Source: Bradyrhizobium stylosanthis
GTDB lineage: Bacteria > Pseudomonadota > Alphaproteobacteria > Rhizobiales > Xanthobacteraceae
DNA: 64,000 nt
NCBI RefSeq assembly: GCF_001641335.1
Contig: NZ_LVEM01000007.1
Coordinates: 62,001 to 126,000 of the forward strand
Direction of reading: 5' to 3'
Positions within the stretch are counted from its first letter, which is position 1; the number at the start of each line of letters is the position of its first letter. Position numbers and translations under genes: made by a program. Of the stretch, positions 8,158 through 16,995 are shown piece after piece. The notes below the pieces were generated by a model. It was not told the DNA's origin. It was given only the letters and a program-made list of their open reading frames with translations, and did not search any database.

Positions 8158-9414
8158 TCAGCTGTTGCGGGATCGCCGATCGGGCGCCGTCCTTGGCAGG
8201 ACGAGCTGAAACCTGGTGCCCGCGCCGGCTTCGCTCTCGAGCCGGAGCTGTCCGCCCAACCGATCGACGACGATGCTGTGGACGATATGCAAGCCGAGAC
8301 CGCTTGCGCCGTCATGCCGGCGCGTGGTGAAGAAGGGGTCGAAGGCCTGCCGCTCCACGTTGGGTGCCATGCCGCAGCCATCGTCGGAAAAGAGCAATTC
8401 CACCGAGTGATGATCGATGGCACGGAGCGAGACATTGATAGTCCCGGTCTTGCCGCCGGAGAACGCATGCGTCATCGCGTTGACGGCAAGATTGCTGAGC
8501 ACCTGGCCGAAAGGACCGGGATAGCTGTCCATGACCAGATCGGGATCGCAGCTGAAACTCAGCGTGATCTCGTGCGTTCGCAGCTGACGCTCGAACTGCG
8601 AGAGAACCTGACCAGTCAGCTCGCCCGCATCGAAGCTACGCCGGTATGACTCGGTCTGATCGGCCGCGACCTGCTTGAAAGACTGAACGCGCTCGGCAGC
8701 GCGACCGAGATTGTCGACCAGCTGCGCCGACGCATCGCTGACCAATTCCAGAAAGCCAGTCAATGTCGAGCGCTTGAGATTGCCCCGCGCGACCTCCGCC
8801 GCGAACTGCTCCGCCTTGCGCTGCAGCGTCGAGGCAACAGTCAGGCTGCTGCCGAGCGGCGTGTTGATCTCGTGCGCGACACCGGCAACCATGCGCCCGA
8901 GCGCGGCCAGCTTTTCAGCCTCAATCAGAACGTCCTGGATATCGCGCAAATGTCGAAGCGCGGTCTCGGCGGCATCCCTCGCGCTGCGGACCTCCCGCTC
9001 GGCGCGCTTGCGTTCGGTGACCTCCTCCGCGGCCACATTGACCGCGACGATTTCGCCGCCCGGCATGCGCAGCGGATGCCAATAGGTGACCCAGGAGCGC
9101 TCCTCGAGCTGATCGGCCCGCTGTCCCGCCACCTCGATGCCGATCACGGGATCACCCGTCGCGACGATCGAGCGCACGATCTGCTCGACGGAGTCGGCCA
9201 ACGCAGGCACGCAGTCCCTGACCGTATGCCCAAGATGCCCCTCGACGGATATGCCGCAGATTTCGGTCAGGCGCTGGTTGATGAGCAGGTATCGGCAGTC
9301 CAGCGACAGACAGGCAAGCCCGATCGGGGCGGTATCGTAGATCAATTGCAACGCCGGCAATGTCGAGACCAGCGTCACCTCCGAAGCCGGCGATGACCGC
9401 ACTGCACTCGTCAC
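8158..9414 (-). CDS. PAS-domain sensor histidine kinase (orphan)
   Basis: A 418-residue protein with a PAS domain at about residues 20-135 and a linker helix ending in LAALGRMVAGVAHEINTPLG, where H181 is the likely phosphorylated histidine. The HATPase domain has the N-box around N312 and glycine boxes DDGCGM (344-349) and GASGLGLHI (369-377). It has no membrane segment, so it is probably a cytoplasmic sensor. No response regulator lies adjacent. A perfect FNR/FixK box is centred 67 bases before the start codon and the nor operon is next door, suggesting a role in low-oxygen or nitrogen-oxide signalling. Confidence 0.93.
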   Translation of the reverse strand: MTSAVRSSPASEVTLVSTLPALQLIYDTAPIGLACLSLDCRYLLINQRLTEICGISVEGHLGHTVRDCVPALADSVEQIVRSIVATGDPVIGIEVAGQRADQLEERSWVTYWHPLRMPGGEIVAVNVAAEEVTERKRAEREVRSARDAAETALRHLRDIQDVLIEAEKLAALGRMVAGVAHEINTPLGSSLTVASTLQRKAEQFAAEVARGNLKRSTLTGFLELVSDASAQLVDNLGRAAERVQSFKQVAADQTESYRRSFDAGELTGQVLSQFERQLRTHEITLSFSCDPDLVMDSYPGPFGQVLSNLAVNAMTHAFSGGKTGTINVSLRAIDHHSVELLFSDDGCGMAPNVERQAFDPFFTTRRHDGASGLGLHIVHSIVVDRLGGQLRLESEAGAGTRFQLVLPRTAPDRRSRNS

Positions 9415-9474
9415 TCAAGTTCCCCATTGTCCCTTGCGCCAATCGCATGACATTCGCAGGGGTCTGACCGACCG

Positions 9475-9488
9475 TTGATCTAGATCAA
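9475..9488 (-). promoter_or_regulatory. Perfect FixK/FNR box upstream of the sensor kinase
   Basis: TTGATCTAGATCAA is a fully symmetric match to the FNR/FixK consensus TTGAT-N4-ATCAA. It lies 61 bases in front of the kinase start codon at 9414, a distance compatible with a box near -41.5. FixK2 or FNR-type activation under low oxygen is the natural reading. Confidence 0.75.
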
Positions 9489-9645
9489 CGGGACAAGCAA
9501 TGCCCTTCGTTGTGAACCTCAGTCGCTCCTGCGCCTCACAGCTATCGCGCGGTGCCGCCGCCATCCGTCGGCTTGCGAACCCCGCGCCGCCTTCATTGCG
9601 TTCTTGAAGCCGAGGGAACGCCGCCTGTTGGCGGGATCGCCCCGT

Positions 9646-9765
9646 CTAAAACAGAACAAAGGCGCCGATCAGCAAACCCGCCGCAAAGGAGCAGAGACCC
9701 AGGGTGGAGACAGAAACGATGCGCACGAGAATGCGAAGCCGCGCCTCGTACTCATCGTCTGTCAT
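9646..9765 (-). CDS. Possible 39-residue single-span membrane peptide
   Basis: An ATG at 9765 opens a 39-codon frame reading MTDDEYEARLRILVRI followed by a 20-residue hydrophobic stretch ending LIGAFVLF. Its layout (short acidic head, basic residues, one membrane span) is typical of real small membrane proteins. The ribosome binding site is poor and there is no family match. A longer frame to 9855 exists but its extra residues look non-coding. Confidence 0.35.
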   Translation of the reverse strand: MTDDEYEARLRILVRIVSVSTLGLCSFAAGLLIGAFVLF

Positions 9766-9977
9766 GTCTTGGATTTGAGCCGCCACTGGCACTGCCCTGC
9801 CCGTGCTCTGTTCAGCCCCCCAATTGTACCCCAAATCATGGTCAAGGCGTGGCATTTACCTCGGTCGCGATGCCGTGATCGCAATTGAGGAAAACTGTAG
9901 CGGCCTCAAGTGTGGCCAAAGCGGACTGGTCCGCGTGCCCGCCAGCCTATGCCAGCCTATGCGAGGATGCCGCGACA

Positions 9978-10017
9978 TGGTGGGCGCGGCGCGTTGCGCC
10001 TATGCCCACCCTATGCG
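9978..10017. repeat. Half copy of the GGTGGGC/TACCCTA palindromic repeat
   Basis: GGTGGGCGCGGCGCGTTGCG followed by CCTATGCCCACCCTATG resembles the right half of the inverted repeat at 32989-33079. It sits directly after the gguB stop codon on the minus strand and may act as its 3' end. Confidence 0.6.
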
Positions 10018-10018
10018 A

Positions 10019-11209
10019 CTACCGCCGCTGGTTATACACGTCGATGCACACGGCACCCAGCAGCACCAGGCCCTTGATGACCTGCTGATAGTCGATGCCG
10101 ATGCCGAGGATGGACATGCCGTTGTTCATCACGCCCATGATCATGGCACCGACCACGGCGCCGCCGACGCGCCCGACGCCGCCATAGGCCGAGGCGCCGC
10201 CGATGAAGCAGGCGGCGATGACGTCGAGCTCGAAGCCGAGACCGGCCTTGGGCGTCGCGGTATTGAGCCTTGCGGCGAACACGAGGCCGGCGAGCGCGGC
10301 GAGCACGCCCATGTTGACGAAGGTGAGGAAGGTCAGCCGCTCGGTCTTGATGCCCGACAGGCTGGCCGCCTTGGCGTTGCCGCCGACCGCATAGATCTGC
10401 CGGCCGATCACGGTGCGGCGGGTGACGAAGCCGTAGAGCGCGATCAGCGCGGTCATGATCACCAGCACGTTGGGCAGGCCGCGATGCGAGGCGATCAGAT
10501 AGGTGAAATAAAGCACGGCGCAGGCCAGCAGAATGCTCTTGCCGAGGAAGAATGCGTAAGGCTCGACCTCGATGCCGTGCGACTGCTCGCGCGACCGCCC
10601 CTTGGCGCCGGCATAAACGAGGCCGAGCGCGAGCACGGCGCCGATCAGCATCGACGTCGGATGCAGCGTGCCGGCCTCGGGCAGCAGCTCCGGAATGAAG
10701 CCCGACGACAGCTTCTGGAAGGTCGGCGGGAACGGCCCGAGCGACTGGCCCTGCAGCACCGCGAGCGCCAGCCCCTTGAACACCAGCATGCCCGCCAGCG
10801 TCACGATGAAGGACGGGATCTTGAAATAAGCCACCCAATAGCCCTGCGCGGCGCCGATGGCCGCGCCGACCGCGAGGCAGATGATGAAGGCGAGCGTGTA
10901 GTCGACTTTGTAGGTCACCATGAGCAGCGCGGCGACCGCGCCGACGAACCCTGCGACCGAGCCGACCGAGAGGTCGATATGGCCGGTGACGATCACCAGC
11001 AGCATCCCCAGCGCCATGATGACGATGTAGCTGTTCTGCAGCACCAGATTGGTGAGGTTGAGCGGCTGCAGCAGCGTGCCGCCGGTCATGACCTGGAAGA
11101 ACAGCATGATCGCGACCAGCGACATCAGCATGCCGTAGTTGCGCAAATTGTTCTTGATGAAGTTGCCGTGCCGGCGCTCTTCGGGCAGCGATACCGTCTT
11201 GTCGGTCAT
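10019..11209 (-). CDS. gguB: Sugar ABC transporter permease GguB (CUT2 family)
   Basis: A 396-residue inner-membrane permease with about ten hydrophobic segments. The CUT2/BPD_transp_2 signature GHIDLSVGSVAGF lies near residues 55-67 and a GGNAKAASLSG motif lies near 260-270. It forms the channel for the ChvE-GguAB importer, which takes up xylose, arabinose, galactose and related sugars in rhizobia and agrobacteria. It overlaps gguA by 4 bases (ATGA). Length fits the XylH/GguB group (about 390), which is longer than RbsC (about 320). Confidence 0.93.
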   Translation of the reverse strand: MTDKTVSLPEERRHGNFIKNNLRNYGMLMSLVAIMLFFQVMTGGTLLQPLNLTNLVLQNSYIVIMALGMLLVIVTGHIDLSVGSVAGFVGAVAALLMVTYKVDYTLAFIICLAVGAAIGAAQGYWVAYFKIPSFIVTLAGMLVFKGLALAVLQGQSLGPFPPTFQKLSSGFIPELLPEAGTLHPTSMLIGAVLALGLVYAGAKGRSREQSHGIEVEPYAFFLGKSILLACAVLYFTYLIASHRGLPNVLVIMTALIALYGFVTRRTVIGRQIYAVGGNAKAASLSGIKTERLTFLTFVNMGVLAALAGLVFAARLNTATPKAGLGFELDVIAACFIGGASAYGGVGRVGGAVVGAMIMGVMNNGMSILGIGIDYQQVIKGLVLLGAVCIDVYNQRR

Positions 11210-12777
11210 GGCTGCGTTCCTCCCATCTCCGCGGCCTCAGGCACGCCGTTGCTACGTTCGTTGCGCATGATGGCGCGCATGATCTTTTCCTGTGTCGCCT
11301 CTGCGCCCCTGAACTCGCCGACGAAGGCGCCCTCGTTCATGACGCAGATGCGGTCGCAGATGCCGAGCAGCTCGGGCATCTCCGAGGAGATCACCACGAC
11401 GCCCCGGCCCGCCTCGGCCAGCTCGTTGATGATACAGTAAATCTCGTATTTGGCACCGACGTCGATGCCCCGGGTCGGCTCGTCCAGGATCAGGACCTTG
11501 GGGTCCGTCATCAGCCATTTCGACAGCACCACCTTCTGCTGGTTGCCGCCGGAGAGCTGGCCGGTCTCCTGGTAGACGTCGGAGCAGCGGATGCGCATGC
11601 GGTTCCGGTAGTCGCTGGCGACCTTCAGCTCGGCGATGTCGTCGATTACCCTGTTAGGTGCGACCTGGTCGAGGCTGGCGAGCGTGATGTTCTTGCGGAC
11701 GTCGTCGGCGAGGATCAGGCCGAGCTGCTTGCGGTCCTCGGTGACGTAGGCGAGGCCGGCGTCGATCGCCGCGGCCACGCTCGGCAGCGTGATCTGGCGG
11801 CCCTCGAGGGCAATGCTGCCGCTGATATTGGTGCCCCAGGAGCGGCCGAACAGGCTCATGGCGAATTCGGTGCGGCCTGCCCCCATCAACCCGGCAATGC
11901 CCACGACCTCGCCGCGCCGGACACCGAAATTGACGTTCTTGATCACCTGCCGCTCGGGATGGATGGGGTGATAGACCGACCAGTTCGTGACATCGAGCAC
12001 AGGTTCGCCGATCTTCACGCTGCGCTCCGGAAAGCGGTGCGCCATATCACGGTTCACCATGCTGCGGATGATGCGGTCTTCCTGGATCGGCTCGGCATGG
12101 CAATCGATGCTGTCGACGGTGCGGCCGTCGCGCAGCACGGTGATGTGGTCGGCGACCTTGGCGACCTCGTTGAGCTTGTGCGAGATCAGGATCGAGCCGA
12201 TGCCCTGCTCGCGGAACGCCATCAGCCGCTCGAGCAGCGCGGCGCTGTCGGCCTCGTTGAGGCTGGCGGTCGGCTCGTCCAGGATCAGCATCCGCACGCG
12301 CTTGGACAGCGCCTTGGCGATCTCGACCAGCTGCTGCTTGCCGACGCCCAGATCCGTGATCAGCGTATCCGGGGATTCCTTGAGACCGACCTGCGCCAGG
12401 AGCTCGCGCGTGCGCCGGTACACCTCGTCGCGGTCGATCACGCCGAACTTCGACGGCGGATGCGACAGGAAGATGTTTTCCGCGATCGACATCAAGGGGA
12501 TCAGCGCCAGCTCCTGGTGGATGATAATGATGCCGAGCGCCTCGGAATCGTTGATGTCGCGGAAACGGCGCTCCTCGCCGTCGAAGACGATGGTGCCCTC
12601 GTAGCTGCCTGCCGGATAGACACCGCTGAGCACCTTCATCAGCGTCGACTTTCCGGCGCCGTTCTCGCCGACGAGCGCGTGGATCTGCCCGGCCTGAACC
12701 GAGAAATTGACGTCGCGCAGCGCCTGCACGCCCGAAAAGCTCTTGCTGACGTTACGCATCTCCAGCATGGCGGTCAT
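11206..12777 (-). CDS. gguA: Sugar ABC transporter ATPase GguA (two ABC domains)
   Basis: A 523-residue ATPase with two fused nucleotide-binding domains. The first has Walker A GENGAGKST near residue 37 and the signature-like LGVGKQQLVEIAKAL. The second has a degenerate Walker A (GLMGAGRTEF) and an intact signature LSGGNQQKV. Asymmetric tandem domains are typical of CUT2 sugar importers such as RbsA, XylG and MmsA. AGGAG precedes the start codon. It lies between gguB, which it overlaps, and chvE, 187 bases upstream. A palindromic repeat and a hairpin in that gap probably lower gguAB expression relative to chvE. Confidence 0.95.
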   Translation of the reverse strand: MTAMLEMRNVSKSFSGVQALRDVNFSVQAGQIHALVGENGAGKSTLMKVLSGVYPAGSYEGTIVFDGEERRFRDINDSEALGIIIIHQELALIPLMSIAENIFLSHPPSKFGVIDRDEVYRRTRELLAQVGLKESPDTLITDLGVGKQQLVEIAKALSKRVRMLILDEPTASLNEADSAALLERLMAFREQGIGSILISHKLNEVAKVADHITVLRDGRTVDSIDCHAEPIQEDRIIRSMVNRDMAHRFPERSVKIGEPVLDVTNWSVYHPIHPERQVIKNVNFGVRRGEVVGIAGLMGAGRTEFAMSLFGRSWGTNISGSIALEGRQITLPSVAAAIDAGLAYVTEDRKQLGLILADDVRKNITLASLDQVAPNRVIDDIAELKVASDYRNRMRIRCSDVYQETGQLSGGNQQKVVLSKWLMTDPKVLILDEPTRGIDVGAKYEIYCIINELAEAGRGVVVISSEMPELLGICDRICVMNEGAFVGEFRGAEATQEKIMRAIMRNERSNGVPEAAEMGGTQP

Positions 12778-12805
12778 GGCATCATACTCCTGAACGTCTC
12801 CGCGC

Positions 12806-12891
12806 CGTCATGGCCGGGCTTGTCCCGGCCATCCACGTGCAGCCGCTTGCGAAGAAGGGCGTGGATGCCCGAGACAAGCCCGGGCATGACG
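12806..12891. repeat. 86-bp palindromic repeat, family A, copy 1
   Basis: The left arm starts CGTCATGGCCGGGCTTGTCC and the right arm ends GACAAGCCCGGGCATGACG. The arms are imperfect inverted repeats of about 32 bases. A second copy is at 22601-22686. It lies between chvE and gguA and would fold into a long hairpin in the transcript. Confidence 0.85.
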
Positions 12892-12927
12892 AGTTTGCGG
12901 GCATACTATTCGTCCCTCATGGAAAGC

Positions 12928-12954
12928 CCCCTCTCCCGCACGCGGGGAGAGGGG
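12928..12954 (-). terminator. Hairpin after chvE
   Basis: CCCCCTCTCCCGC and GCGGGGAGAGGGG form a near-perfect hairpin 10 bases after the chvE stop codon. It resembles the outer arms of repeat family C (32794-32949). It may protect the chvE mRNA 3' end or attenuate read-through into gguA. There is no T-run. Confidence 0.5.
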
Positions 12955-12964
12955 AAAGAGAGTC

Positions 12965-14035
12965 TTACTGGAACTGCGACTTCTTGTAGTAGCCGCTGTC
13001 GACCAGGGTCTTCTCCCAATTGTCCTTGTAGACCACGACCGGCTTCAGGAGATAGGACGGCACGGTCTTGACGCCGTTCTCGTAGGTCTTGGTGTCGTTG
13101 ACCGTGACCTGCTTGCCGGCCAGCGCGGAGTCGACCATGTCGGCGGTCACCTTGGCGAGATCGCGGGTGTCCTTGAAGATGGTCGAGTACTGATCGCCGC
13201 GCAGCATGGCCTTGATCGAGGGCACCTCGGCGTCCTGACCCGAGATGATCGGCATCGGCTGGTCGGCGCTGCCGTAGCCGACGCCCTTCAGCGAGGAGAT
13301 GATGCCGATCGACAGGCCGTCATAGGGCGACAGCACGGCGTTGACCTTCTTGTTGCCGTAGTAGGCGCTGAGCAGATTGTCCATGCGGGCCTGGGCGGTG
13401 GCGCCGTCCCAGCGCAGCGTCGCGACCTTGTCCATGCCCGTCTGGCCGGAGACGACGACGAGCTTGCCGCTGTCGATATAGGGCTTCAGCACGCTCATCG
13501 CGCCGTTGTAGAAGAAGTAGGCGTTGTTGTCGTCGGGCGAGCCGCCGAACAGCTCGATGTTGAACGGACCCTTGCCGTCCTTGAGGCCGAGGCCCTGCAC
13601 GATCGACTCCGCCTGAAGCACGCCGACCTGGAAATTGTCGAAGGTGGCGTAATAGTCGACGTTCGGCGTGCCGCGGATCAGGCGATCATAGGCGATCACG
13701 GTGATGCCTTTCGCTTTCGCCTGCTTGAGCACGTCCGACAGCGTGGTGCCGTCGATCGCGGCGATCACCAGCGCCTTGGCGCCCTTGGTGACCATGTTCT
13801 CGACCTGCGAGAGCTGGTTCGGGATGTCGTCCTCGGCATATTGCAGGTCGGTGTTGTAGCCGCGCTCCTTCAGCACCTTGACCATGTTGTTGCCGTCGTC
13901 GATCCAGCGCGCCGACGACTTCGTCGGCATCGCGATGCCGACGGTCGCCTTCTCCTGCGCGGAGGCCGGGCCTGCCGCCATCGTCGCAGCGCCGGCCAGC
14001 GCCAGCGCGAGGAATGTGGTCTTCAGTTTCAGCAT
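12965..14035 (-). CDS. chvE: Periplasmic sugar-binding protein ChvE
   Basis: A 356-residue protein with a clear signal peptide (cleavage likely after PASAQ, about residue 27). A periplasmic-binding-protein fold of the xylose/galactose group follows: ATVGIAMPTKSSARW near residue 30, then VIAAIDGTTLSDVLKQAK and PIISGQDAEVPSIK. ChvE captures L-arabinose, D-galactose, D-glucose and D-xylose for GguAB. In Agrobacterium it also presents sugars to VirA, which is not expected here. A strong AAGGGAG ribosome binding site precedes the ATG. It follows the lactonase gene by 73 bases on the same strand. Confidence 0.93.
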   Translation of the reverse strand: MLKLKTTFLALALAGAATMAAGPASAQEKATVGIAMPTKSSARWIDDGNNMVKVLKERGYNTDLQYAEDDIPNQLSQVENMVTKGAKALVIAAIDGTTLSDVLKQAKAKGITVIAYDRLIRGTPNVDYYATFDNFQVGVLQAESIVQGLGLKDGKGPFNIELFGGSPDDNNAYFFYNGAMSVLKPYIDSGKLVVVSGQTGMDKVATLRWDGATAQARMDNLLSAYYGNKKVNAVLSPYDGLSIGIISSLKGVGYGSADQPMPIISGQDAEVPSIKAMLRGDQYSTIFKDTRDLAKVTADMVDSALAGKQVTVNDTKTYENGVKTVPSYLLKPVVVYKDNWEKTLVDSGYYKKSQFQ

Positions 14036-14108
14036 GTTTCACTCCCTTTGGGTGTCAGACTGTTTCTTTGGTTTCGTCGAGAACGGAGGTCGGTTGCCTT
14101 GAGGTCTC

Positions 14109-14990
14109 CTATGCGAGCTTGACGTCGGGCTCCGCGCGACCACGCGCGGATGCCTCTAACAGGAAGGTGCAGCCGGCTTGCGGATCGGCGGCACGTGCCG
14201 CGGCATCCATGTCCTGCCACGCCGAGGTGACGAGCAGGCGCGACAGGTCGGCACCGACAAAGGCCGGGCAGCTCGACTGCTTGGCCGGCACGCCGAGCGA
14301 GCGCAGGCGCTCGCCATGCGGAGAGTAGACGTCGACGCGGCTCGCGCCCCAGCACGCGTTCCAGATGTTTCCATCGGCATCGCACACCGAGCCGTCGAGA
14401 CCGCCGATGCCGCTATGGCGCAGGAGCACCTCCGGCTCGCCGCGCGGCAAGCCGGTGGCGGGGTTGAGCGGCACGGCATAGAGCACCGCGCGCGGCGTGT
14501 CGGTGAAATAGCCGGTGGCGCCATCGGGCGAGAAGCAGATCGAATTGGGAATGCTGATGCCGGGAAACAGCGTCGAGATCTTGCCGCGATGGAGCGCGTA
14601 GATCGCGCCCGCCTTCGGTTCGGCCTTCTTGCCCATGGTGCCGATCCAGAACGTGCCGGATTGATGCACGCGGCAATCGTTGGAGCGCGTGGCGGGATTG
14701 TCCGCTTCGAGCGGAAGGAACAGCGTCATCGCGCCATCGGCAAGCGTGCGGATGTAAAGACCATCCTCCGCGACGATCAACTGGCGCGCGGCATCGATAC
14801 GCCCGAGCGCGCTGGCCATCCGGCCGAGCGCGTGGCTGTGGACAGAACCGCTGCCGAGCTGCGCCTCGAACAGCTTGCCCTCGCGGATGTCGAACCACCA
14901 GGCGGTATCGGTGGTGACGTCATAGGTCGGCCCTTCGCCGAGATGGCATTGCTCGGTCGATAGAACCGAAGTCGGCACCTGTTCCATCAT
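14109..14990 (-). CDS. SMP-30/gluconolactonase-family sugar lactonase
   Basis: A 293-residue protein with the SMP-30/LRE six-bladed propeller. Visible motifs are HLGEGPTYD near residue 16 (metal-binding Glu), SNDCRVHQSGTFWIGTMG (about 105-122), IPNSICFSPDG and GLDGSVCDADGNIW. Members hydrolyse sugar 1,4- or 1,5-lactones to aldonic acids. Coming right after an aldose 1-dehydrogenase and aldose 1-epimerase, it probably opens L-arabinono- or D-galactono-lactone. The start MMEQVPTS overlaps the galM stop codon (ATGA). A longer upstream frame is only the shadow of galM. Confidence 0.92.
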   Translation of the reverse strand: MMEQVPTSVLSTEQCHLGEGPTYDVTTDTAWWFDIREGKLFEAQLGSGSVHSHALGRMASALGRIDAARQLIVAEDGLYIRTLADGAMTLFLPLEADNPATRSNDCRVHQSGTFWIGTMGKKAEPKAGAIYALHRGKISTLFPGISIPNSICFSPDGATGYFTDTPRAVLYAVPLNPATGLPRGEPEVLLRHSGIGGLDGSVCDADGNIWNACWGASRVDVYSPHGERLRSLGVPAKQSSCPAFVGADLSRLLVTSAWQDMDAAARAADPQAGCTFLLEASARGRAEPDVKLA

Positions 14991-16066
14991 GGCGCTCTCA
15001 CTCCAAAGCGATAGACGGTGTGATGCCGATAGACTTGGCCGGGATCGAGGCGTGGGCTCGGAAAGTCGGGCCGGTTCGGCGCATCGGGCCAGATGTGCGG
15101 CTCCAGGCACATGGCGTCCGATTGCCGGATCAGCTTGCCGCCCTTGCCCGAGATCGTGCCATCGAGATAGTTGCCGGAATAGACCTGGAGCCCGGGCTGA
15201 TTGGTGAACAGCTCCATGACGCGCCCCGAACGCGGCGCTTCCAGCCGCGCCGCAAGCGCGAGCTTGCCGTCGCGGCCGAGGCAATAGGTGTGGTCGTAGC
15301 CCCTGCCGTTGCGCAACTGCTCGTGGCTCTCGCGGATGCGGGCGCCGACCGCCTTGGCGTCACGGAAGTCGAATGGTGTGCCCGCCACCGCGCGCGGCGG
15401 CTCCGGCAGCGGAATGGCGGTGGGATCTATGGCCAGGAAATGCTCGGCGGCCACCGTGAGCTTGTGGTCGAGGATCGACACCCCCGACGTCGCGCCTTCC
15501 AGATTGAAGAAGCTGTGGTTGGTCAGGTTGACGATGGTGGGACGATCGGTGTGCGCTTCCATCATCAGCGACAGCTCGGCCCGGCCGGTGACGCGATAGG
15601 TCAGCCGCACGTCGAGCTTGCCTGGGTAATTCTCCTCGCCGTGCGGACTGGAATAGGTGAGCGTCACCGCGGGCTCGGCGCCGTCCTCGATGCCGGCAAT
15701 GACCCAGAGCTTGCGATCAAACCCGTCGAGGCCGCCATGCAGCGCATTCGGGCCGTTGTTGACGGGAAGCTGGAAGCTCTCGCCGTCGAGCGAGAATTGC
15801 CCTTTGGCGATACGGTTGGCGTAGCGGCCGACAGTAGCACCCAAGAACTTCCGTTCGGCGAGATAGCCGGCAAAGGCGTCATGGCCGAGCACGACGTCGT
15901 CATAACCGCCTTTGGCGTCGGGCGCGATCAGCGCCTGGATCACCGCACCGTGGGTGATGATGCGGGCCTCGAAGCCCCCTTCTCCACGCAGCACGATGCG
16001 CTCGACCTTGCGGCCGTCGGGCAGGGTTCCGAAAACGTCTTGTTCGATTTTCTTTGAGCCAGCCAT
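14987..16066 (-). CDS. galM: Aldose 1-epimerase (galactose mutarotase)
   Basis: A 359-residue enzyme of the GalM fold. It shows FLGATVGRYANRIAKGQF (about residues 64-81), NGPNALHGG, a catalytic-histidine region NLTNHSFFNLEG (about 175-186) and a later LYTNQPGLQVY-like stretch (LFTNQPGLQVY). It interconverts alpha and beta anomers, supplying the anomer used by the neighbouring aldose dehydrogenase. No signal peptide is seen, so it is cytoplasmic. The start MAGSKKIEQD lies 2 bases after the stop codon of the dehydrogenase, and its stop overlaps the lactonase start. Confidence 0.93.
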   Translation of the reverse strand: MAGSKKIEQDVFGTLPDGRKVERIVLRGEGGFEARIITHGAVIQALIAPDAKGGYDDVVLGHDAFAGYLAERKFLGATVGRYANRIAKGQFSLDGESFQLPVNNGPNALHGGLDGFDRKLWVIAGIEDGAEPAVTLTYSSPHGEENYPGKLDVRLTYRVTGRAELSLMMEAHTDRPTIVNLTNHSFFNLEGATSGVSILDHKLTVAAEHFLAIDPTAIPLPEPPRAVAGTPFDFRDAKAVGARIRESHEQLRNGRGYDHTYCLGRDGKLALAARLEAPRSGRVMELFTNQPGLQVYSGNYLDGTISGKGGKLIRQSDAMCLEPHIWPDAPNRPDFPSPRLDPGQVYRHHTVYRFGVRAP

Positions 16067-16068
16067 GA

Positions 16069-16995
16069 TCAATCCACAAACGGTTCGACGATCGTGCGCT
16101 TGCCGAGCAGGAAAGAGTCGGCGACGAGACGCAGCGGCGCCAGATCGACATCGCTCGCGCCTGACGCCGCCAGCTTGACGAAGCGCTGGTACAGCTCGCG
16201 ATATTCCTGATCGGGCGCCTCGGCAATGGGCTTGTCGTCGACGGCCATCCGCCGCCCGCCACCGGACAAGGTCATCCGGCCTTGATCGGTCTCCACGAGG
16301 ATATCCCAGCTCTGCGGCCCGGTCTGACGGAAGTCGAACGCGGCGGTGATGGGCAGGCCGTCGATATCCGTCAGCTTCAGGTCCGCGGCGATCGGGGCCT
16401 GGCAATTGGCGGGAAAGGCAAGCTCGGCCGCGGTCACGAACATGGGTTGCGGCAGGATGCGGGTCAGGATCGACAGCGCATTGATGCCGGGATCGAACAC
16501 GCCGAGCCCGCCCGGCTCCCAGATCCAGGCCTGGCCGGGGTGCCAGACGCGGACGTCTTCCTTCCAGTTGATGTGCACGGATTTGATCCGGCGGCTCGCC
16601 AGCCATTCGCGGGCCGGCTCGACCGCCGGTGCGTAGCGCGAATGCCAGGTCGCAAACAGCGTGCGCTTGGCATCACTCGCCATCGCGATTAGAGGATCGA
16701 GCTCGGCCACACCGGTGCCCGGCGGCTTCTCCAGCATGACATGCTTGCCGGCCCTGAGCGCTGCGGCGGCCTGGGCGCGGCGTACCTGCGGCGGCGTGCA
16801 GAGCGAGACCGCGTCGATCGGCGGCCCCTTCTCCAGCAGCTCCTCGATGGTGGCGAAATGCGGCAGCTCCGGGAGCGAAGCATTCCGGCTCGCCACGGCT
16901 GCAAGTGTCGCCCCCGACGTCGCGGCGATCGCGCCGACATGCTGGTCCCGCGCAATCTTGCCGAAGCCGACGATGGCGATGCGAAGGTCTGTCAC
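16069..16995 (-). CDS. L-arabinose / D-galactose 1-dehydrogenase (Gfo/Idh/MocA family)
   Basis: A 308-residue oxidoreductase with an N-terminal Rossmann motif IAIVGFGKIARDQH, followed by DAVSLCTPPQVR, AGKHVMLEKPPG and FATWHSRYAPAVEPAREWL. The segment WHPGQAWIWEPGGLGVFDPG is, from memory, nearly identical to Azospirillum brasilense L-arabinose 1-dehydrogenase, which also oxidises D-galactose with NAD(P). The product is a sugar lactone for the SMP-30 protein. The GTG start at 16995 overlaps the stop codon of the FadR-type regulator, and no ATG lies before the Rossmann motif. Substrate preference between arabinose and galactose cannot be read from sequence. Confidence 0.92.
   Translation of the reverse strand: MTDLRIAIVGFGKIARDQHVGAIAATSGATLAAVASRNASLPELPHFATIEELLEKGPPIDAVSLCTPPQVRRAQAAAALRAGKHVMLEKPPGTGVAELDPLIAMASDAKRTLFATWHSRYAPAVEPAREWLASRRIKSVHINWKEDVRVWHPGQAWIWEPGGLGVFDPGINALSILTRILPQPMFVTAAELAFPANCQAPIAADLKLTDIDGLPITAAFDFRQTGPQSWDILVETDQGRMTLSGGGRRMAVDDKPIAEAPDQEYRELYQRFVKLAASGASDVDLAPLRLVADSFLLGKRTIVEPFVD

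Larger units (their letters stand above)
9415..10018. other. 604-bp largely non-coding stretch
   Basis: Apart from the FixK/FNR box (9475-9488) and one doubtful 39-codon frame (9646-9765), no gene is supported here. The distal end contains a perfect 10-base tandem duplication GCCAGCCTAT x2 (9941-9960) and a half copy of a palindromic repeat (9978-10017) that abuts the gguB stop codon. Confidence 0.6.
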
